DNA of 64,000 nucleotides from Gammaproteobacteria bacterium (GTDB lineage: Bacteria > Pseudomonadota > Gammaproteobacteria > GCA-001735895), in contig JAOTYD010000005.1 of assembly GCA_029862005.1 (NCBI GenBank), positions 1-64,000 of the forward strand, read 5' to 3'. The translations under genes were made by a program, and so were the position numbers. This document shows positions 44,728 to 54,525 of the stretch, piece by piece (the stretch's first letter is position 1; every line of letters begins with the position of its first letter). A model generated the notes under the pieces. The model was not told where the DNA came from, did not search any database, and saw only the letters and a list, made by a program, of their open reading frames with translations.

Positions 44728-45240
44728 GTGCCCAAGTTCATCGTCAACTACGTCAAGGTGATCGACTACCTGTCGACCAAGTTTGGGCGCCTGGCCATGT
44801 ACCTGATCTTTGTCATGATCGCTACCCTGCTCATCAACGCCTTCACGCGCAATATCATCAACTTGCCGCTATCGTGGTGCATCGAAATGGCGCAGTTCAC
44901 GATGACCGCCTATTACATCGTCGGCGGCCCCTACTCAATGCAGCTCGACAGTCATGTCCGCATGGACTTGCTGTATTCAAGATTCAGTCCTAAAAACCGG
45001 GCCCGCCTCGACAGTTTTACCGCGATTTTCCTGGTGGTATATCTCGTCTGCCTGTTGATCGGTGCAATCTCGAGCACGATGTACGCGATCGAATACGATC
45101 AGCGCAAGTTTTCACAATGGAATCCGTCGATGATTCCGATCAAGGTGATCATGGTGTTCGGCATTTTCCTGATGCTGCTGCAGGCCATTTCCACCTTCTT
45201 CAAGGACCTGGCCAAATCCAGGGGTATCGAGCTGTCATGA
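44728..45240 (+). CDS. dctQ: TRAP transporter small permease (DctQ-type)
   Basis: A 170-residue four-helix membrane protein, the small subunit of a tripartite ATP-independent periplasmic transporter. Segments GRLAMYLIFVMIATLLINAF, the WCIEMAQFTM helix and VRMDLLYSRFSPKNRARLD are characteristic. The start is GTG at 44728 with a strong G-rich ribosome binding site (GGGGGAG). It overlaps the large permease gene by four bases (ATGA). Confidence 0.92.
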   Translation: MPKFIVNYVKVIDYLSTKFGRLAMYLIFVMIATLLINAFTRNIINLPLSWCIEMAQFTMTAYYIVGGPYSMQLDSHVRMDLLYSRFSPKNRARLDSFTAIFLVVYLVCLLIGAISSTMYAIEYDQRKFSQWNPSMIPIKVIMVFGIFLMLLQAISTFFKDLAKSRGIELS

Positions 45241-46559
45241 GTTACGAAACCATTGCCATCTTCATGTTCGTGTCGATGTTGCTGATGCTGTTGACCGGGC
45301 AACGCGTGTTCGCCGCAATCGGTATCGTTTCGTCGGTCGCGGCGCTGTTACTGTGGGGTGACGGTGCGGTTGAGATGCCGTTTAACGCGGCGTTTAAACT
45401 GTTTAACTGGTACCCGTTGCTGACCCTGCCACTGTTTATCTACATGGGCTACGTCCTCGCAGAATCGGGCATTGCAGATGACCTCTATGCCATGTTCCAC
45501 GTCTGGTTCGGCGGCCTCAGGGGAGGCCTCGCGGTCGGCACCATACTGCTGATGGTGGTTATCTCCGCGATGAACGGACTCAGCGTGGCTGGTATGGCCA
45601 TCGGCGCGACGATTGCGTTACCGGAAATGCTCAAGCGGGGTTACGACAAGATAATGATCACCGGGGTCATCCAGTCGGGCAGTTCGCTCGGCATCCTGGT
45701 GCCGCCAAGTGTCGTGCTGGTGCTCTACGGCATGATCGCGCGCCAACCGGTCGGCCAGCTCTGGCTTGCCGGGGCAATTCCGGGCCTGATGATGGCGACT
45801 CTGCTGATCATCTACATCGTCGTAAGATGTCATTTCCAGCCTCATCTCGGACCGACCGTCGCTCAATCGGAACGCGACATGCCGATGTCGGAAAAACTAA
45901 AGCTACTGCGCGCGGGCATTACCCCGTTCCTGATTTTCTTTTTCATGACCGGCCTGTTCATCATGGGGATTACGAGCCTGGTGGAGAGTTCAGCCGTCGG
46001 TGCAACCGCTGCCACGATAGCGGCCCTGGTACGCAAGCGCCTGAACCGCAAGGTGATGGAAGAAACCATCCGTAAAACACTGGCCATATCCTGCATGTTC
46101 ATGTGGGTAATCCTTGCAGCGCTCGGCTTTGGTGCAGTATTCGACGGCATCGGTGCTGCGCGCGCGATCGAATCACTGTTTATCACCAACTGGAATCTGA
46201 CTCCCTGGGAAGTGCTGATCATGATGCAGCTTTCCTACCTGGTTATGGGCATGTTCCTCGACGATACCGCGATGCTGGTCATCGTCGCCCCGCTCTACGT
46301 ACCGCTGGTCAAACTGCTGGGGTTCGACCCGATCTGGTACGGCGTGCTCTATACCATCACCTGCCAGATTGCATACATGACACCGCCATTTGGATACAAT
46401 CTGTTCCTGATGCGCGCAATGGCGCCACCTGAAATAACGTTGATGGATATTTATCGATCGATAATACCTTTTGTCATGGTCATGACCTTTGCACTGGTCC
46501 TGGTCATGGTTTTTCCGCAGATCGCCCTCTGGTTACCCGAATACGTGTATTCGAAATAA
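45237..46559 (+). CDS. dctM: TRAP transporter large permease (DctM-type)
   Basis: A 440-residue permease with about a dozen membrane helices, the sodium-coupled transport core of the TRAP system. Motifs typical of DctM include GGLRGGLAVGTILLMVVISAMNG, SGSSLGILVPPSVVLVLYGM and the end QIAYMTPPFGYNLF. The start at 45237 overlaps dctQ; longer versions of the frame run inside dctQ. The substrate-binding gene follows. TRAP systems of this set usually import organic acids. Confidence 0.93.
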   Translation: MSYETIAIFMFVSMLLMLLTGQRVFAAIGIVSSVAALLLWGDGAVEMPFNAAFKLFNWYPLLTLPLFIYMGYVLAESGIADDLYAMFHVWFGGLRGGLAVGTILLMVVISAMNGLSVAGMAIGATIALPEMLKRGYDKIMITGVIQSGSSLGILVPPSVVLVLYGMIARQPVGQLWLAGAIPGLMMATLLIIYIVVRCHFQPHLGPTVAQSERDMPMSEKLKLLRAGITPFLIFFFMTGLFIMGITSLVESSAVGATAATIAALVRKRLNRKVMEETIRKTLAISCMFMWVILAALGFGAVFDGIGAARAIESLFITNWNLTPWEVLIMMQLSYLVMGMFLDDTAMLVIVAPLYVPLVKLLGFDPIWYGVLYTITCQIAYMTPPFGYNLFLMRAMAPPEITLMDIYRSIIPFVMVMTFALVLVMVFPQIALWLPEYVYSK

Positions 46560-46630
46560 CGGGAAAGAGGTTTATTATTGGGAGTCCAGTGGAAAATTAA
46601 CTGAAGCCTAAACCTTAGGAGCCTTTAAAT

Positions 46631-47728
46631 ATGAAACAAGATAAGAAAGCATCCAAACCGGACGCAACCCAACCGAAAGACAACAGCAGACGAAGTTTTG
46701 TCAAAAAAGTAGGTGCCGGAACAGCGGGCATCCTGGCGGCAAGCACGGCACCCTATGCCTACTCCGCAAGCAATCCGATCAAGTGGCGTTTGCAAACCTA
46801 TTCAGGCGCACCGCTAGGCGCGCACGTTATCCTGCCGCAAATCGAGGAGTTCAACAAGGCAGCGCATGGACGGATGGAGATCGAACTCTATTACGCCGAC
46901 CAGCTGGTGCCGACCGACGAACTGTTTCGTGCGATGCAAAATGGCACCATCGACGCGGTACAGAGCGACGATGCTACGATGGCATCACCGGTGGATATCA
47001 GCGTGTTCGGCGGTTACTTCCCGTTTTCGACCCGTTACAGCCTCGACCTGCCGGTCCTGTTCAAGTATTACGGCCTCGACGATATTTGGGCGGAAGCCTA
47101 CGGAGAAGTCAAGAACGTTGAATGGATCAGCGCCGGCGCCTGGGATCCGCTGCATATTTTTACCAAGGAACCGATCCGTTCTATAGCCGACATGAAAGGC
47201 AAGCGCGTATTCGGCGTGCCGACCGCGGGTAAATTCCTGTCACGTTACGGCCTGGTGCCAGTCACGCTGCCCTGGGACGATATCGAAGTCGCAATCCAGA
47301 CCGGCGAACTCGACGGGGTGGCCTGGTGCGGCTTTACCGAGGCCTACGAAGTGGGCTGGGCGGATGTCTGTAACTATGCGCTGCTGAACAACGTGACCGG
47401 TGCCTGGTGCGGTTCCTACTTCGCCAACTCGAAGAGCTGGAACGCGCTGACACCGGATTTGCAGGCTCTGTTCCGCATGTCCTGTAACGATTCGCACTAT
47501 TATCGCCAGGTCTGGTACTGGGGTGGAGAAGCCGATCTGCGCGTCAACGGCAAGAAGATGGAACTGACCACGATACCTGCCGATGAATGGGACAAGGTGG
47601 TGGCCGACTCGGCTGAATTCTGGGAAGAGCTGGCATCCATCAGCCCGCGCACCAAGAAGGTCGTGGACGCGTTCAAGAAGTACTCCGAGGTCATGGAGAA
47701 AACCGGCGTACCCTATCGTTACAGCTAG
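46631..47728 (+). CDS. dctP: TRAP transporter substrate-binding protein (DctP-type) with Tat-like signal
   Basis: A 365-residue binding protein. The N-terminus SRRSFVKKVGAG followed by a hydrophobic stretch is a twin-arginine signal, so it is probably exported folded. The mature part follows the DctP pattern, with WRLQTYSGAPLGAHVILPQ, VQSDDATMASPV and GKRVFGVPTAGKFLSRYG; the conserved ligand Arg should lie near this last segment. Close relatives act on 2-oxo or aromatic acids, but ligand identity is open. The gene is third in the TRAP operon and is followed by a terminator. Confidence 0.9.
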   Translation: MKQDKKASKPDATQPKDNSRRSFVKKVGAGTAGILAASTAPYAYSASNPIKWRLQTYSGAPLGAHVILPQIEEFNKAAHGRMEIELYYADQLVPTDELFRAMQNGTIDAVQSDDATMASPVDISVFGGYFPFSTRYSLDLPVLFKYYGLDDIWAEAYGEVKNVEWISAGAWDPLHIFTKEPIRSIADMKGKRVFGVPTAGKFLSRYGLVPVTLPWDDIEVAIQTGELDGVAWCGFTEAYEVGWADVCNYALLNNVTGAWCGSYFANSKSWNALTPDLQALFRMSCNDSHYYRQVWYWGGEADLRVNGKKMELTTIPADEWDKVVADSAEFWEELASISPRTKKVVDAFKKYSEVMEKTGVPYRYS

Positions 47729-47753
47729 AACGAGGTATTAAACCGGGTAAATT

Positions 47754-47784
47754 AACGGTGATGCTGAAGCATCACCGTTTTTTA
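47754..47784 (+). terminator. Rho-independent terminator of the TRAP operon
   Basis: AACGGTGATGC and GCATCACCGTT form a perfect 11-bp stem with a TGAA tetraloop, followed by six T. It lies 25 bases after the dctP stop, and in the other direction close to the end of the convergent dehydrogenase gene. Confidence 0.9.
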
Positions 47785-47802
47785 TGCTCAGGTCAGAGTC
47801 GT

Positions 47803-48897
47803 TCAGTCGGGTGGTATCAGCACCAGTTTACCGGTGAACTTTTTTTCCAGGAATACCTGTTGCGCATTACCGATTTCAGCGAGTGGGAAAGTTTTCGCAA
47901 CCAACGGTCGGATTTCACCGCGCTCGATATAACCAACCAGGTTTTCAAAAACAACATCATCCTGGAATGTACAGCCGATCAAGGTCAAATCCTTGAGATA
48001 CAGTGTGCGCACATCCAGTTCGACCAGGGGTCCGGCGATCGCGCCTGCGGTTACGTAACGACCACCCCGCTTGAGCACTTCGAGCAACAACGGCCATCCC
48101 TCGCCGGCAACCAGGTCGACAACTACGTCGATACTGACGGCTCCAATGGCAGCAACCAGATCCGCACCACGGTCGATAACCTCGTCTGCGCCAAGCGCGC
48201 GCAAGTCTTCCATCTTCGCTGTACTGGCAATCGCGATGACATGGGCACCGCGGCGTTTGGCAAGCTGAACGGCGGCCGAACCAACCCCGCCAGAGGCGCC
48301 GGTAACAAGCACGCGCTCCGCACCGACAGCGGCCCGATGTAGCATGTTCTCAGCGGTCGAGTAGGCGCAAGGAATCGAAGCGAGTTCGGCATCGGTCCAG
48401 TCGCATTCAACCTGGTAAGTCTCGCGTGCCGGCGCCCTGGTATATTGCGCGAAGGCGCCATCGCATTCAGAGCCCAAGGTCCAGCACTCGAAGGGCCGGT
48501 AATCGACATAGCTACGCAACATGTTACGTACTATTACTCTTTCGCCAATTCGGTCGCCATCGACACCGTCACCGACTGCAACGATAGTCCCACAGCAGTC
48601 CGCACCCTGTATACGCGGAAATTCCATCGGCACTCCGGACCAGGTCGCATCCTCATTGTCGACTTCGTCGAAGCCGTCCGCACCCCCGTCATTGGTCGCA
48701 TCCCTGACTTTCTTGGAATACCAACCTATGCGGGTATTGATGTCGGTGTTGTTGGCGCCGGCAGCTGCCACTTTTATCAATACTTCGCCTGGGCCAGGCA
48801 TCGGCACAGGAACATCTTCTCGATATTGAAGGGTTTCGATACCGCCGTGACCGGTCAGGTAAACCGCCGTCATGTGCTGTGGGATTTTATTGTCCAT
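47803..48897 (-). CDS. Zinc-type alcohol dehydrogenase / quinone oxidoreductase family protein
   Basis: A 364-residue medium-chain dehydrogenase/reductase. The N-terminal catalytic domain has PGPGEVLIKVAAAGANNTDIN and the core IQGADCCGTIVAVG. The Rossmann motif is VTGASGGVGSAAVQLA. The structural zinc cysteine cluster is not evident, so it may be zinc-free, like quinone oxidoreductases. It ends in EKKFTGKLVLIP. It follows the broken FAD oxidase gene in a leftward set with hydantoinase genes, so a role in the same route is possible. Confidence 0.88.
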   Translation of the reverse strand: MDNKIPQHMTAVYLTGHGGIETLQYREDVPVPMPGPGEVLIKVAAAGANNTDINTRIGWYSKKVRDATNDGGADGFDEVDNEDATWSGVPMEFPRIQGADCCGTIVAVGDGVDGDRIGERVIVRNMLRSYVDYRPFECWTLGSECDGAFAQYTRAPARETYQVECDWTDAELASIPCAYSTAENMLHRAAVGAERVLVTGASGGVGSAAVQLAKRRGAHVIAIASTAKMEDLRALGADEVIDRGADLVAAIGAVSIDVVVDLVAGEGWPLLLEVLKRGGRYVTAGAIAGPLVELDVRTLYLKDLTLIGCTFQDDVVFENLVGYIERGEIRPLVAKTFPLAEIGNAQQVFLEKKFTGKLVLIPPD

Positions 48898-48963
48898 TAT
48901 TTTGCTCTGTTAAGAAAATTCGATGCCTCACAGCCGCCCAACGTCGCCACATTCAGACGCTAT

Positions 48964-50184
48964 TCATATGATAGCCTTTTCATTGAAAGGCTCATTGCGT
49001 TCTATACGCTGGAAATTAAATGGTGTCAGATCGAGCGAGCGGTATTCACCGTAGGTAATCAACTCTGATGTACCGCGACCCATCGCTGGAGACTGTTGCA
49101 ATCCATGGCCGGAGAAACCGTTAACGAAAATAAAATTTTCGATGATAGTATGCCGGCCGAGTATCGCATTTTGATCAAACGTATTAAAGGCATAGTGACC
49201 GGCCCAGGAATTGACCAGCTTGATCGCCTCGAACTGTGGGATTCGAGCCGCAATTATCGGCCATACTTTGTCCTGCCATAGACTATGGTCCTGTTCGAAA
49301 TCATCGTAGTCGACAGCTGGATCATCGTCAGGTGGGCAACCGGCCAGGTAGTAGGTGCCATCGGTACGCATATGCACGCCCGACGGATCGATGGTCAACG
49401 GCAGATCCCGATCCAATGGCTGTTCGGCATCAAAAATAAAAGTGTATCGCTTACGTGGCTCGACCGGCAATTCGATGCCCGCCATGCGTGACGTCAATAC
49501 CGCTCTTGGGCCGGAGGCGTTGACGACGGTACCGCAAACGACCACTTCGCCTGATCGAAGCGTTACGTTTTCAACCCTGGTATCACTGCTATTTCGGGTC
49601 ATTGCGATCACCTCGTTGCCAACGTATTCAGCCCCTTTTTCCCTTGCCGAACGCCGCCACCAGTCAAACAGCGTAGCACCGTCAAAGTAACCCTCGTCGA
49701 CCAGGTTGTGACTGCCAACCACGATATCGTCCACGTTATAAAAAGGGTAATCGTGCTTAATCTCTTCCGCAGTCATGATTTTTGTGCCCGCACCGCAGCT
49801 CGCCTGTACTGACTGGCTTTCACGCAATACATCGGCAAAGGCTTCGTTGTCGGCCAGGTACATGTAGCCATAGCTTCGAAAAGGTAAATCAGGCACGCGC
49901 GGATCGTTACCGAGATAGGCGCAAAAGTTTTTTACGAATTCAGCTGCGAATTGTGAGATGCGAACGTTGATCTCGCGTGAGAATTGCTGGCGCATACAGC
50001 TGTTGGTATACGCAGTCTAGCAGGCCGTATACATCGGATCTTTCTCGACCACCAGTATGGAACCATCGAAATCCGGATTGTCGGCGAGAAACCAGGCCAC
50101 CGCAGAACCGTAGATGGCTCCACCGACGATAACAACATCGTAGCTTGAATGCTGCGGGGGATTTAAGACTGGATCCTGGCCCAT
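48964..50184 (-). pseudogene. FAD-dependent amine oxidase (DAO family), interrupted by an in-frame amber codon
   Basis: Reading from the ATG at 50184 (overlapping the hydantoinase B stop as TAATG) gives the FAD motif VVIVGGAIYGSAVAW and continues to DPMYTAC. A TAG at 50017-50019 (codon 56) follows, and the same frame then continues as TAYTNSCMRQQFSREINVRI to the normal end, 406 codons in all. Relatives have sense codons here. A second start at 49995 would give 343 residues lacking the FAD-binding N-terminus, so it would not be active. No base shift is needed, only one stop. It may be a real pseudogene, a sequence error or a rare readthrough case. Neighbours suggest sarcosine- or amino-acid-type oxidation. 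Confidence 0.85.
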
Positions 50185-51893
50185 TACAAAACATCACCGC
50201 GCTTGACCGCATCGACGACGCCGGCGATTTCAGAATCGCTCAATCCGTACTCGGTGCGGGCGACTGCTGCCGAAATATAACCGCGCGCCAGGTCTCTACG
50301 CACCAGTGCTTTACCTCTTTCACGTGGATCGCCGTAACCCGCACCTCCCGGCATCGCCAGCATCACGCGCCGACCAGCCGGAACGAACTGCTTGCCCTTG
50401 CCCTTCATCGCCTGGCCGTCGTCGCGGGCTATGGTCATGGCAGCGCCGTGTTTACCACCCTGCCGACCTCTTGCCGGATGGTCGACCCGATCGAACATTG
50501 CGGAAAAATCAAATTCGTGACCCTCGGTGGCACCGACTTCCATATATTGCCCGAGGCCACCACGGTACTTGCCGGCGCCACCACTATCTGGACGCAACTC
50601 CTTGCGCCAGATAATCACCGGGCCGGTGTGCTCGGTTGCCTCGACGGGCATAGTCATAACACCCGACGGGAACGCGGTGGCATTGAGACCATCCGACGTC
50701 GGGCGCGCACCGGAGCCTCCCGAGTTGAAGGCCAGGACTTCGGCCCTGACCGTATTCGCCGGCGCCTCGGTGTCGGTCCTCGGGCGCAGCGACAACTGGA
50801 AATTACACAAGGTACCGGCGCCTTCCGCCGGCACCGTAGCGGGCAGGATCTGGTCGAGCGCGGCGTAGACCGCGTCGGGAATCATGTGGCCGATCACATG
50901 TCGCAGGGCTACCGGCGCGGGATGCACCGCGTTGACGATCGTGTTCTCGGGAGCGGTGATCTCGAACGGTGCCAGCGACGCTGCATTGTTCGGAATCTCC
51001 GGCGCGATGGCGCATTTCAATGCAAAACAGGCATAGGCCTTGGTGTAAACCAGTGGCACGTTGATACCTTTGCGGTCGAGCCCCGAGGTGCCGGTAAAAT
51101 CGCACAGGATCCGATCGGGCTGGATATCCAGCGTCACCTCGAGTTTTACCGGATGACTATAGCCGTCGATCGTCATTGAGCCCGAGGCCTGCGCACGCGG
51201 TAATGCGGCGATGCGCTCCAGCGTCGCGCGACGAGAATTATCCAGGATGAAGTCCGCGATGTCGTCCAGGTCCGATAAGGCGAACTCGTTCATCATGTCG
51301 ATCAGGCGCCGGTGACCGATCTCGTTGCAGGTCGCCAGCGCATAAAAATCGCCGACCGCCTGGTCCGGTTCGCGTACATTTCCACGCACGATTCGAATCA
51401 GGGTCTTGTCGACTTCTCCCCTTTCGGCGAATTTCATGATCGGGATATAGAGACCTTCTTCATAAATCGAATTGGCGTCGGCGCCAAATCCGCGACCGCC
51501 GATATCGACGATATGCGCGGTACAACCGAGGAAGCCAACATGCCGGCCCTCGTGGAAGGCGGGCGTGACAACCGTTATGTCATGCAGGTGGCCGGTGCCT
51601 TCCCAGGGATCATTGGTGATATAAACGTCACCTTCGAACATGTTGTCGTAGCCGATCCGACGAATGAAATGTGCGACCGCATCGGCCATCGCGTTGACGT
51701 GGCCGGGTGTCCCGGTAACGGCCTGCGCCAGCATCTGCCCGCGGGTGTCATAAACGCCGGCCGACAGATCACCGGCTTCGCGCACCGAGGCTGAAAAAGC
51801 GGTTCGAATGAGCGCCTGGGCCTGCTCTTCGACGACGGATATCAAGCGATTCCACATGACCTGGTGAGATACTGTCGAGGTTTTGCGGGTCAC
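50184..51893 (-). CDS. hyuB: Hydantoinase B/oxoprolinase family protein (HyuB)
   Basis: A 569-residue subunit of an ATP-dependent hydantoinase or acetophenone-carboxylase-like enzyme. The start MWNRLISVVEEQAQALIRTAFSASVREAGDLSAGV is a clear HyuB signature, as are GTPGHVNAMADAVAHF and GGSGARPTSDGLNATAFPSGVM. It is paired with HyuA upstream, with only nine bases between. It likely opens an N-methylhydantoin-like or 5-oxoproline-like ring. Confidence 0.93.
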   Translation of the reverse strand: MTRKTSTVSHQVMWNRLISVVEEQAQALIRTAFSASVREAGDLSAGVYDTRGQMLAQAVTGTPGHVNAMADAVAHFIRRIGYDNMFEGDVYITNDPWEGTGHLHDITVVTPAFHEGRHVGFLGCTAHIVDIGGRGFGADANSIYEEGLYIPIMKFAERGEVDKTLIRIVRGNVREPDQAVGDFYALATCNEIGHRRLIDMMNEFALSDLDDIADFILDNSRRATLERIAALPRAQASGSMTIDGYSHPVKLEVTLDIQPDRILCDFTGTSGLDRKGINVPLVYTKAYACFALKCAIAPEIPNNAASLAPFEITAPENTIVNAVHPAPVALRHVIGHMIPDAVYAALDQILPATVPAEGAGTLCNFQLSLRPRTDTEAPANTVRAEVLAFNSGGSGARPTSDGLNATAFPSGVMTMPVEATEHTGPVIIWRKELRPDSGGAGKYRGGLGQYMEVGATEGHEFDFSAMFDRVDHPARGRQGGKHGAAMTIARDDGQAMKGKGKQFVPAGRRVMLAMPGGAGYGDPRERGKALVRRDLARGYISAAVARTEYGLSDSEIAGVVDAVKRGDVL

Positions 51894-51902
51894 GGTTCGC
51901 TC

Positions 51903-53981
51903 CTAGGTCTGTTGCACGACATCGATACAGCCATCCGACTGGCGTAGCGCCTGGCGGCTGGTCGGCAAAATAATCGTGGTTTCATCTTCCGTGATCGCAG
52001 CGGGTCCCGGCACCAGGTCGCCGGGTAACAGGCCTGAACGCGGCACTATTGAAGACTCCACGTGCTGACCTACGGCAGGGTCGAATATATTTCTGTGACC
52101 GTTGGCCGGCACCCTGGCGCCTGCCGTAAGTGCCTGCGTCGCTTCAACTTTTTGCGCCAGCGTGGTCGCGTTCGCAGACCAGACCGTAATCTCGATATCC
52201 ATGCCCTCCACGGCGCGGCCAAACAGCGCTATGTAATCCTGTTCAAACAATTGCTGATAGTTTGATGCATCCGGCTGCGTCGCCTGTTCTGTACTCAGCA
52301 CAACTGGAATTTCCTCGCCCTGCCCGGTGTAGCGCATGTAGGCTTTATATTCAGACTGGATGGTGGCGTTTGCATCACAGGAACGCACAAATGCAGTCGC
52401 CTCCGCTTCCAGGTCCGCTAAAAGGTTTCGAACCGTGTCCGGTTTGAAATCGGCCAGGCGCATGTAAACGCTGCGATTTGCCTCGAAACTGAACGGTGCC
52501 CGCAGGAAGCCGATAGCGGAACCCACACCGGCACCCGGTGGTACCAGCAGACGCTCAACCCCCAGTTTTTCGCACAGGCGACCCGCGTGCAGCGGCGCGG
52601 CACCTCCAAAGGCGATCATGGTGTACTCGGACAGGTCCTCGCCATTTTCGACGGCATGGACGCGAGCAGCATTTGCCATGTTTTCATCGACTACTTCGGC
52701 AAGTCCGTAGGCTGCGGTCAGGGCGTCCATTTCGAGAGGTTTACCGAGCGTGTTCAGTAATGCATCGGCAGCACGTTGAGCGTCAAGCTTTATCGAGCCA
52801 CCGGCAAAATTATCGGGGTCGATTTTTCCCAGTACCAGGTCGGCATCGGTGACCGCGGGTCGCTCGCCACCGAGACCATAACAGGCCGGGCCCGGCTCGG
52901 AGCCCGCGGACTCGGGCCCAACCCGGATCTGGTGCATCGTATCCACGCGCGCCAGCGAACCGCCACCTGCTCCAATCTCGACCATGTCAATCACCGGGAT
53001 TGAAATCGGCATACCCGAACCTTTTTTGAAGCGATAGGTCCTGGCGACTTCGAATACGCGGCTGGTTTTCGGCGCCTGGTTCTTGATCAGGCAAATCTTG
53101 GCGGTGGTGCCGCCCATGTCGAAGGATAGAACCTTATCGAGACCATATCGAGCAGCGATATGCGCCGCAAAAACGGCGCCACCCGCAGGACCGGATTCAA
53201 CCAGCCTGACCGGGAACTCCGCTGCACTTTCAATGGAGATGATGCCGCCACCCGAGTGCATCAGAAAGATTTTGCAGGCGACACCCTCATTCTGCAGTTG
53301 CCCGCCCAGCCGATCGAGATAACTTTTCATCATGGGCTTGATGTAGGCATTGGCGACCACAGTGTTGAAGCGCTCGTATTCGCGCATCTGGGGCGATACT
53401 TCCGATGACAGTGAAACCGAGACCCCCGGAATGGATTCGGCGAGCACGTCGCGAATCATGGTTTCATGGCGATCATTCAGGTAGGCGTGCATCAGACCTA
53501 CCGCGATGCTCTCGTACCCTGCCGGTTTAATTTTTTCTGCCAGCGCCTCGACTTCAGAACGCTGCAATGGTATCAGCACGTCACCGTTGGCGCCGATGCG
53601 TTCCTCGACGGTATAGCGTTGCTGGCGCGGTAACAACGGTTCGGGCAGCGTCAGGTTGAGATCATACTGCTCAAACCGCGACTCGCTGCGCATTTCGATA
53701 ACGTCGCGAAAGCCCCGGGTTGTAATCAACGCGGTCCTGGCACCATGTCGCTCGATCAAGGCGTTGGTCGCCAGGGTCGTACCGTGAATAATCTGCTCGA
53801 TCTGGGCCGGTTCTATCCCGGCCTGGTCGCAAACCTGCTTCATGCCCGCGATAATCGCGTCTTCGGGTGCAATGTAGGTGGTCAGTACCTTGGTCGAAAA
53901 TTGCCGGGTACCGACTTCGAGCACGACGTCGGTAAACGTCCCCCCGATATCGACACCCATCCGAATTGACGATTGATTCAT
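51903..53981 (-). CDS. hyuA: Hydantoinase A/oxoprolinase family protein (HyuA)
   Basis: A 692-residue ATPase-like subunit. The N-terminus MGVDIGGTFTDVVLE is the acetate/sugar kinase-like phosphate motif of HyuA. HGTTLATNALIERHGART, LSFDMGGTTAKICLI and the FGGAAPLHAGRLCEKLG segment are also typical. It works with HyuB in ATP-driven opening of hydantoin-like rings. The pair, followed by a DAO-family oxidase, is compatible with N-methylhydantoin to sarcosine metabolism, which is inferred. Confidence 0.93.
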   Translation of the reverse strand: MNQSSIRMGVDIGGTFTDVVLEVGTRQFSTKVLTTYIAPEDAIIAGMKQVCDQAGIEPAQIEQIIHGTTLATNALIERHGARTALITTRGFRDVIEMRSESRFEQYDLNLTLPEPLLPRQQRYTVEERIGANGDVLIPLQRSEVEALAEKIKPAGYESIAVGLMHAYLNDRHETMIRDVLAESIPGVSVSLSSEVSPQMREYERFNTVVANAYIKPMMKSYLDRLGGQLQNEGVACKIFLMHSGGGIISIESAAEFPVRLVESGPAGGAVFAAHIAARYGLDKVLSFDMGGTTAKICLIKNQAPKTSRVFEVARTYRFKKGSGMPISIPVIDMVEIGAGGGSLARVDTMHQIRVGPESAGSEPGPACYGLGGERPAVTDADLVLGKIDPDNFAGGSIKLDAQRAADALLNTLGKPLEMDALTAAYGLAEVVDENMANAARVHAVENGEDLSEYTMIAFGGAAPLHAGRLCEKLGVERLLVPPGAGVGSAIGFLRAPFSFEANRSVYMRLADFKPDTVRNLLADLEAEATAFVRSCDANATIQSEYKAYMRYTGQGEEIPVVLSTEQATQPDASNYQQLFEQDYIALFGRAVEGMDIEITVWSANATTLAQKVEATQALTAGARVPANGHRNIFDPAVGQHVESSIVPRSGLLPGDLVPGPAAITEDETTIILPTSRQALRQSDGCIDVVQQT

Positions 53982-54085
53982 TGTTTCCCGTATCTGCGAT
54001 TAGCCGTGCTTATCAGGTGAGCAGTGTAAAACGGGACAGGTCACAAGCGCCAATTATTTAATCGAAATCACCCTGTAACGCCCGA

Positions 54086-54514
54086 TCAGCGCCCGCTAAC
54101 CGCCTCGTAGCCCTCGAGTCCCGAGTTTACGAAATTCGATCTGATTTCATCGACTGCGCGATCATCATAGGGCAGCGCCGGCACTTTCCCCCACACTGGT
54201 GCCGGCCAGGCAGGGTCCGACACGTAGCGTACGACATGGTGCAGGTGTAGTTGCGGAACCTGGTTGCCGAGTGCGGCCAGATTGAGTTTCTCGCCGTCGA
54301 AAGTGCGCATCAGGAAATCGGACAGTCGGCAGGACTCGTCCATCAATTGCGTACGGTCTGCCCGTTCGAGTTGGTAGATTTCACGAATATCTTCGCGATC
54401 AGGAACCAGGATAAACCAGGGATAATTGCGATCGTTCATTAACAGCAAATGACACAACACAAATCGTCCGAGGTAGATGCAGTCTGCTTCAAGCTGGTCA
54501 TGTATTGCGGCCAT
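54086..54514 (-). CDS. HIT domain protein
   Basis: A 142-residue HIT-family nucleotide-binding protein. The catalytic stretch is PQLHLHHVVRY: compared with the usual HxHxHxx the first histidine is Gln, while the nucleophile and the next histidine are kept. WFILVPDREDIREIYQL is another typical region. The start at 54514 has GGAGG four bases upstream; a TTG at 54529 overlaps the previous gene. Substrate unknown; members often hydrolyse nucleoside phosphoramidates or dinucleotides. Confidence 0.88.
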   Translation of the reverse strand: MAAIHDQLEADCIYLGRFVLCHLLLMNDRNYPWFILVPDREDIREIYQLERADRTQLMDESCRLSDFLMRTFDGEKLNLAALGNQVPQLHLHHVVRYVSDPAWPAPVWGKVPALPYDDRAVDEIRSNFVNSGLEGYEAVSGR

Positions 54515-54525
54515 GCTGCCTCCGA

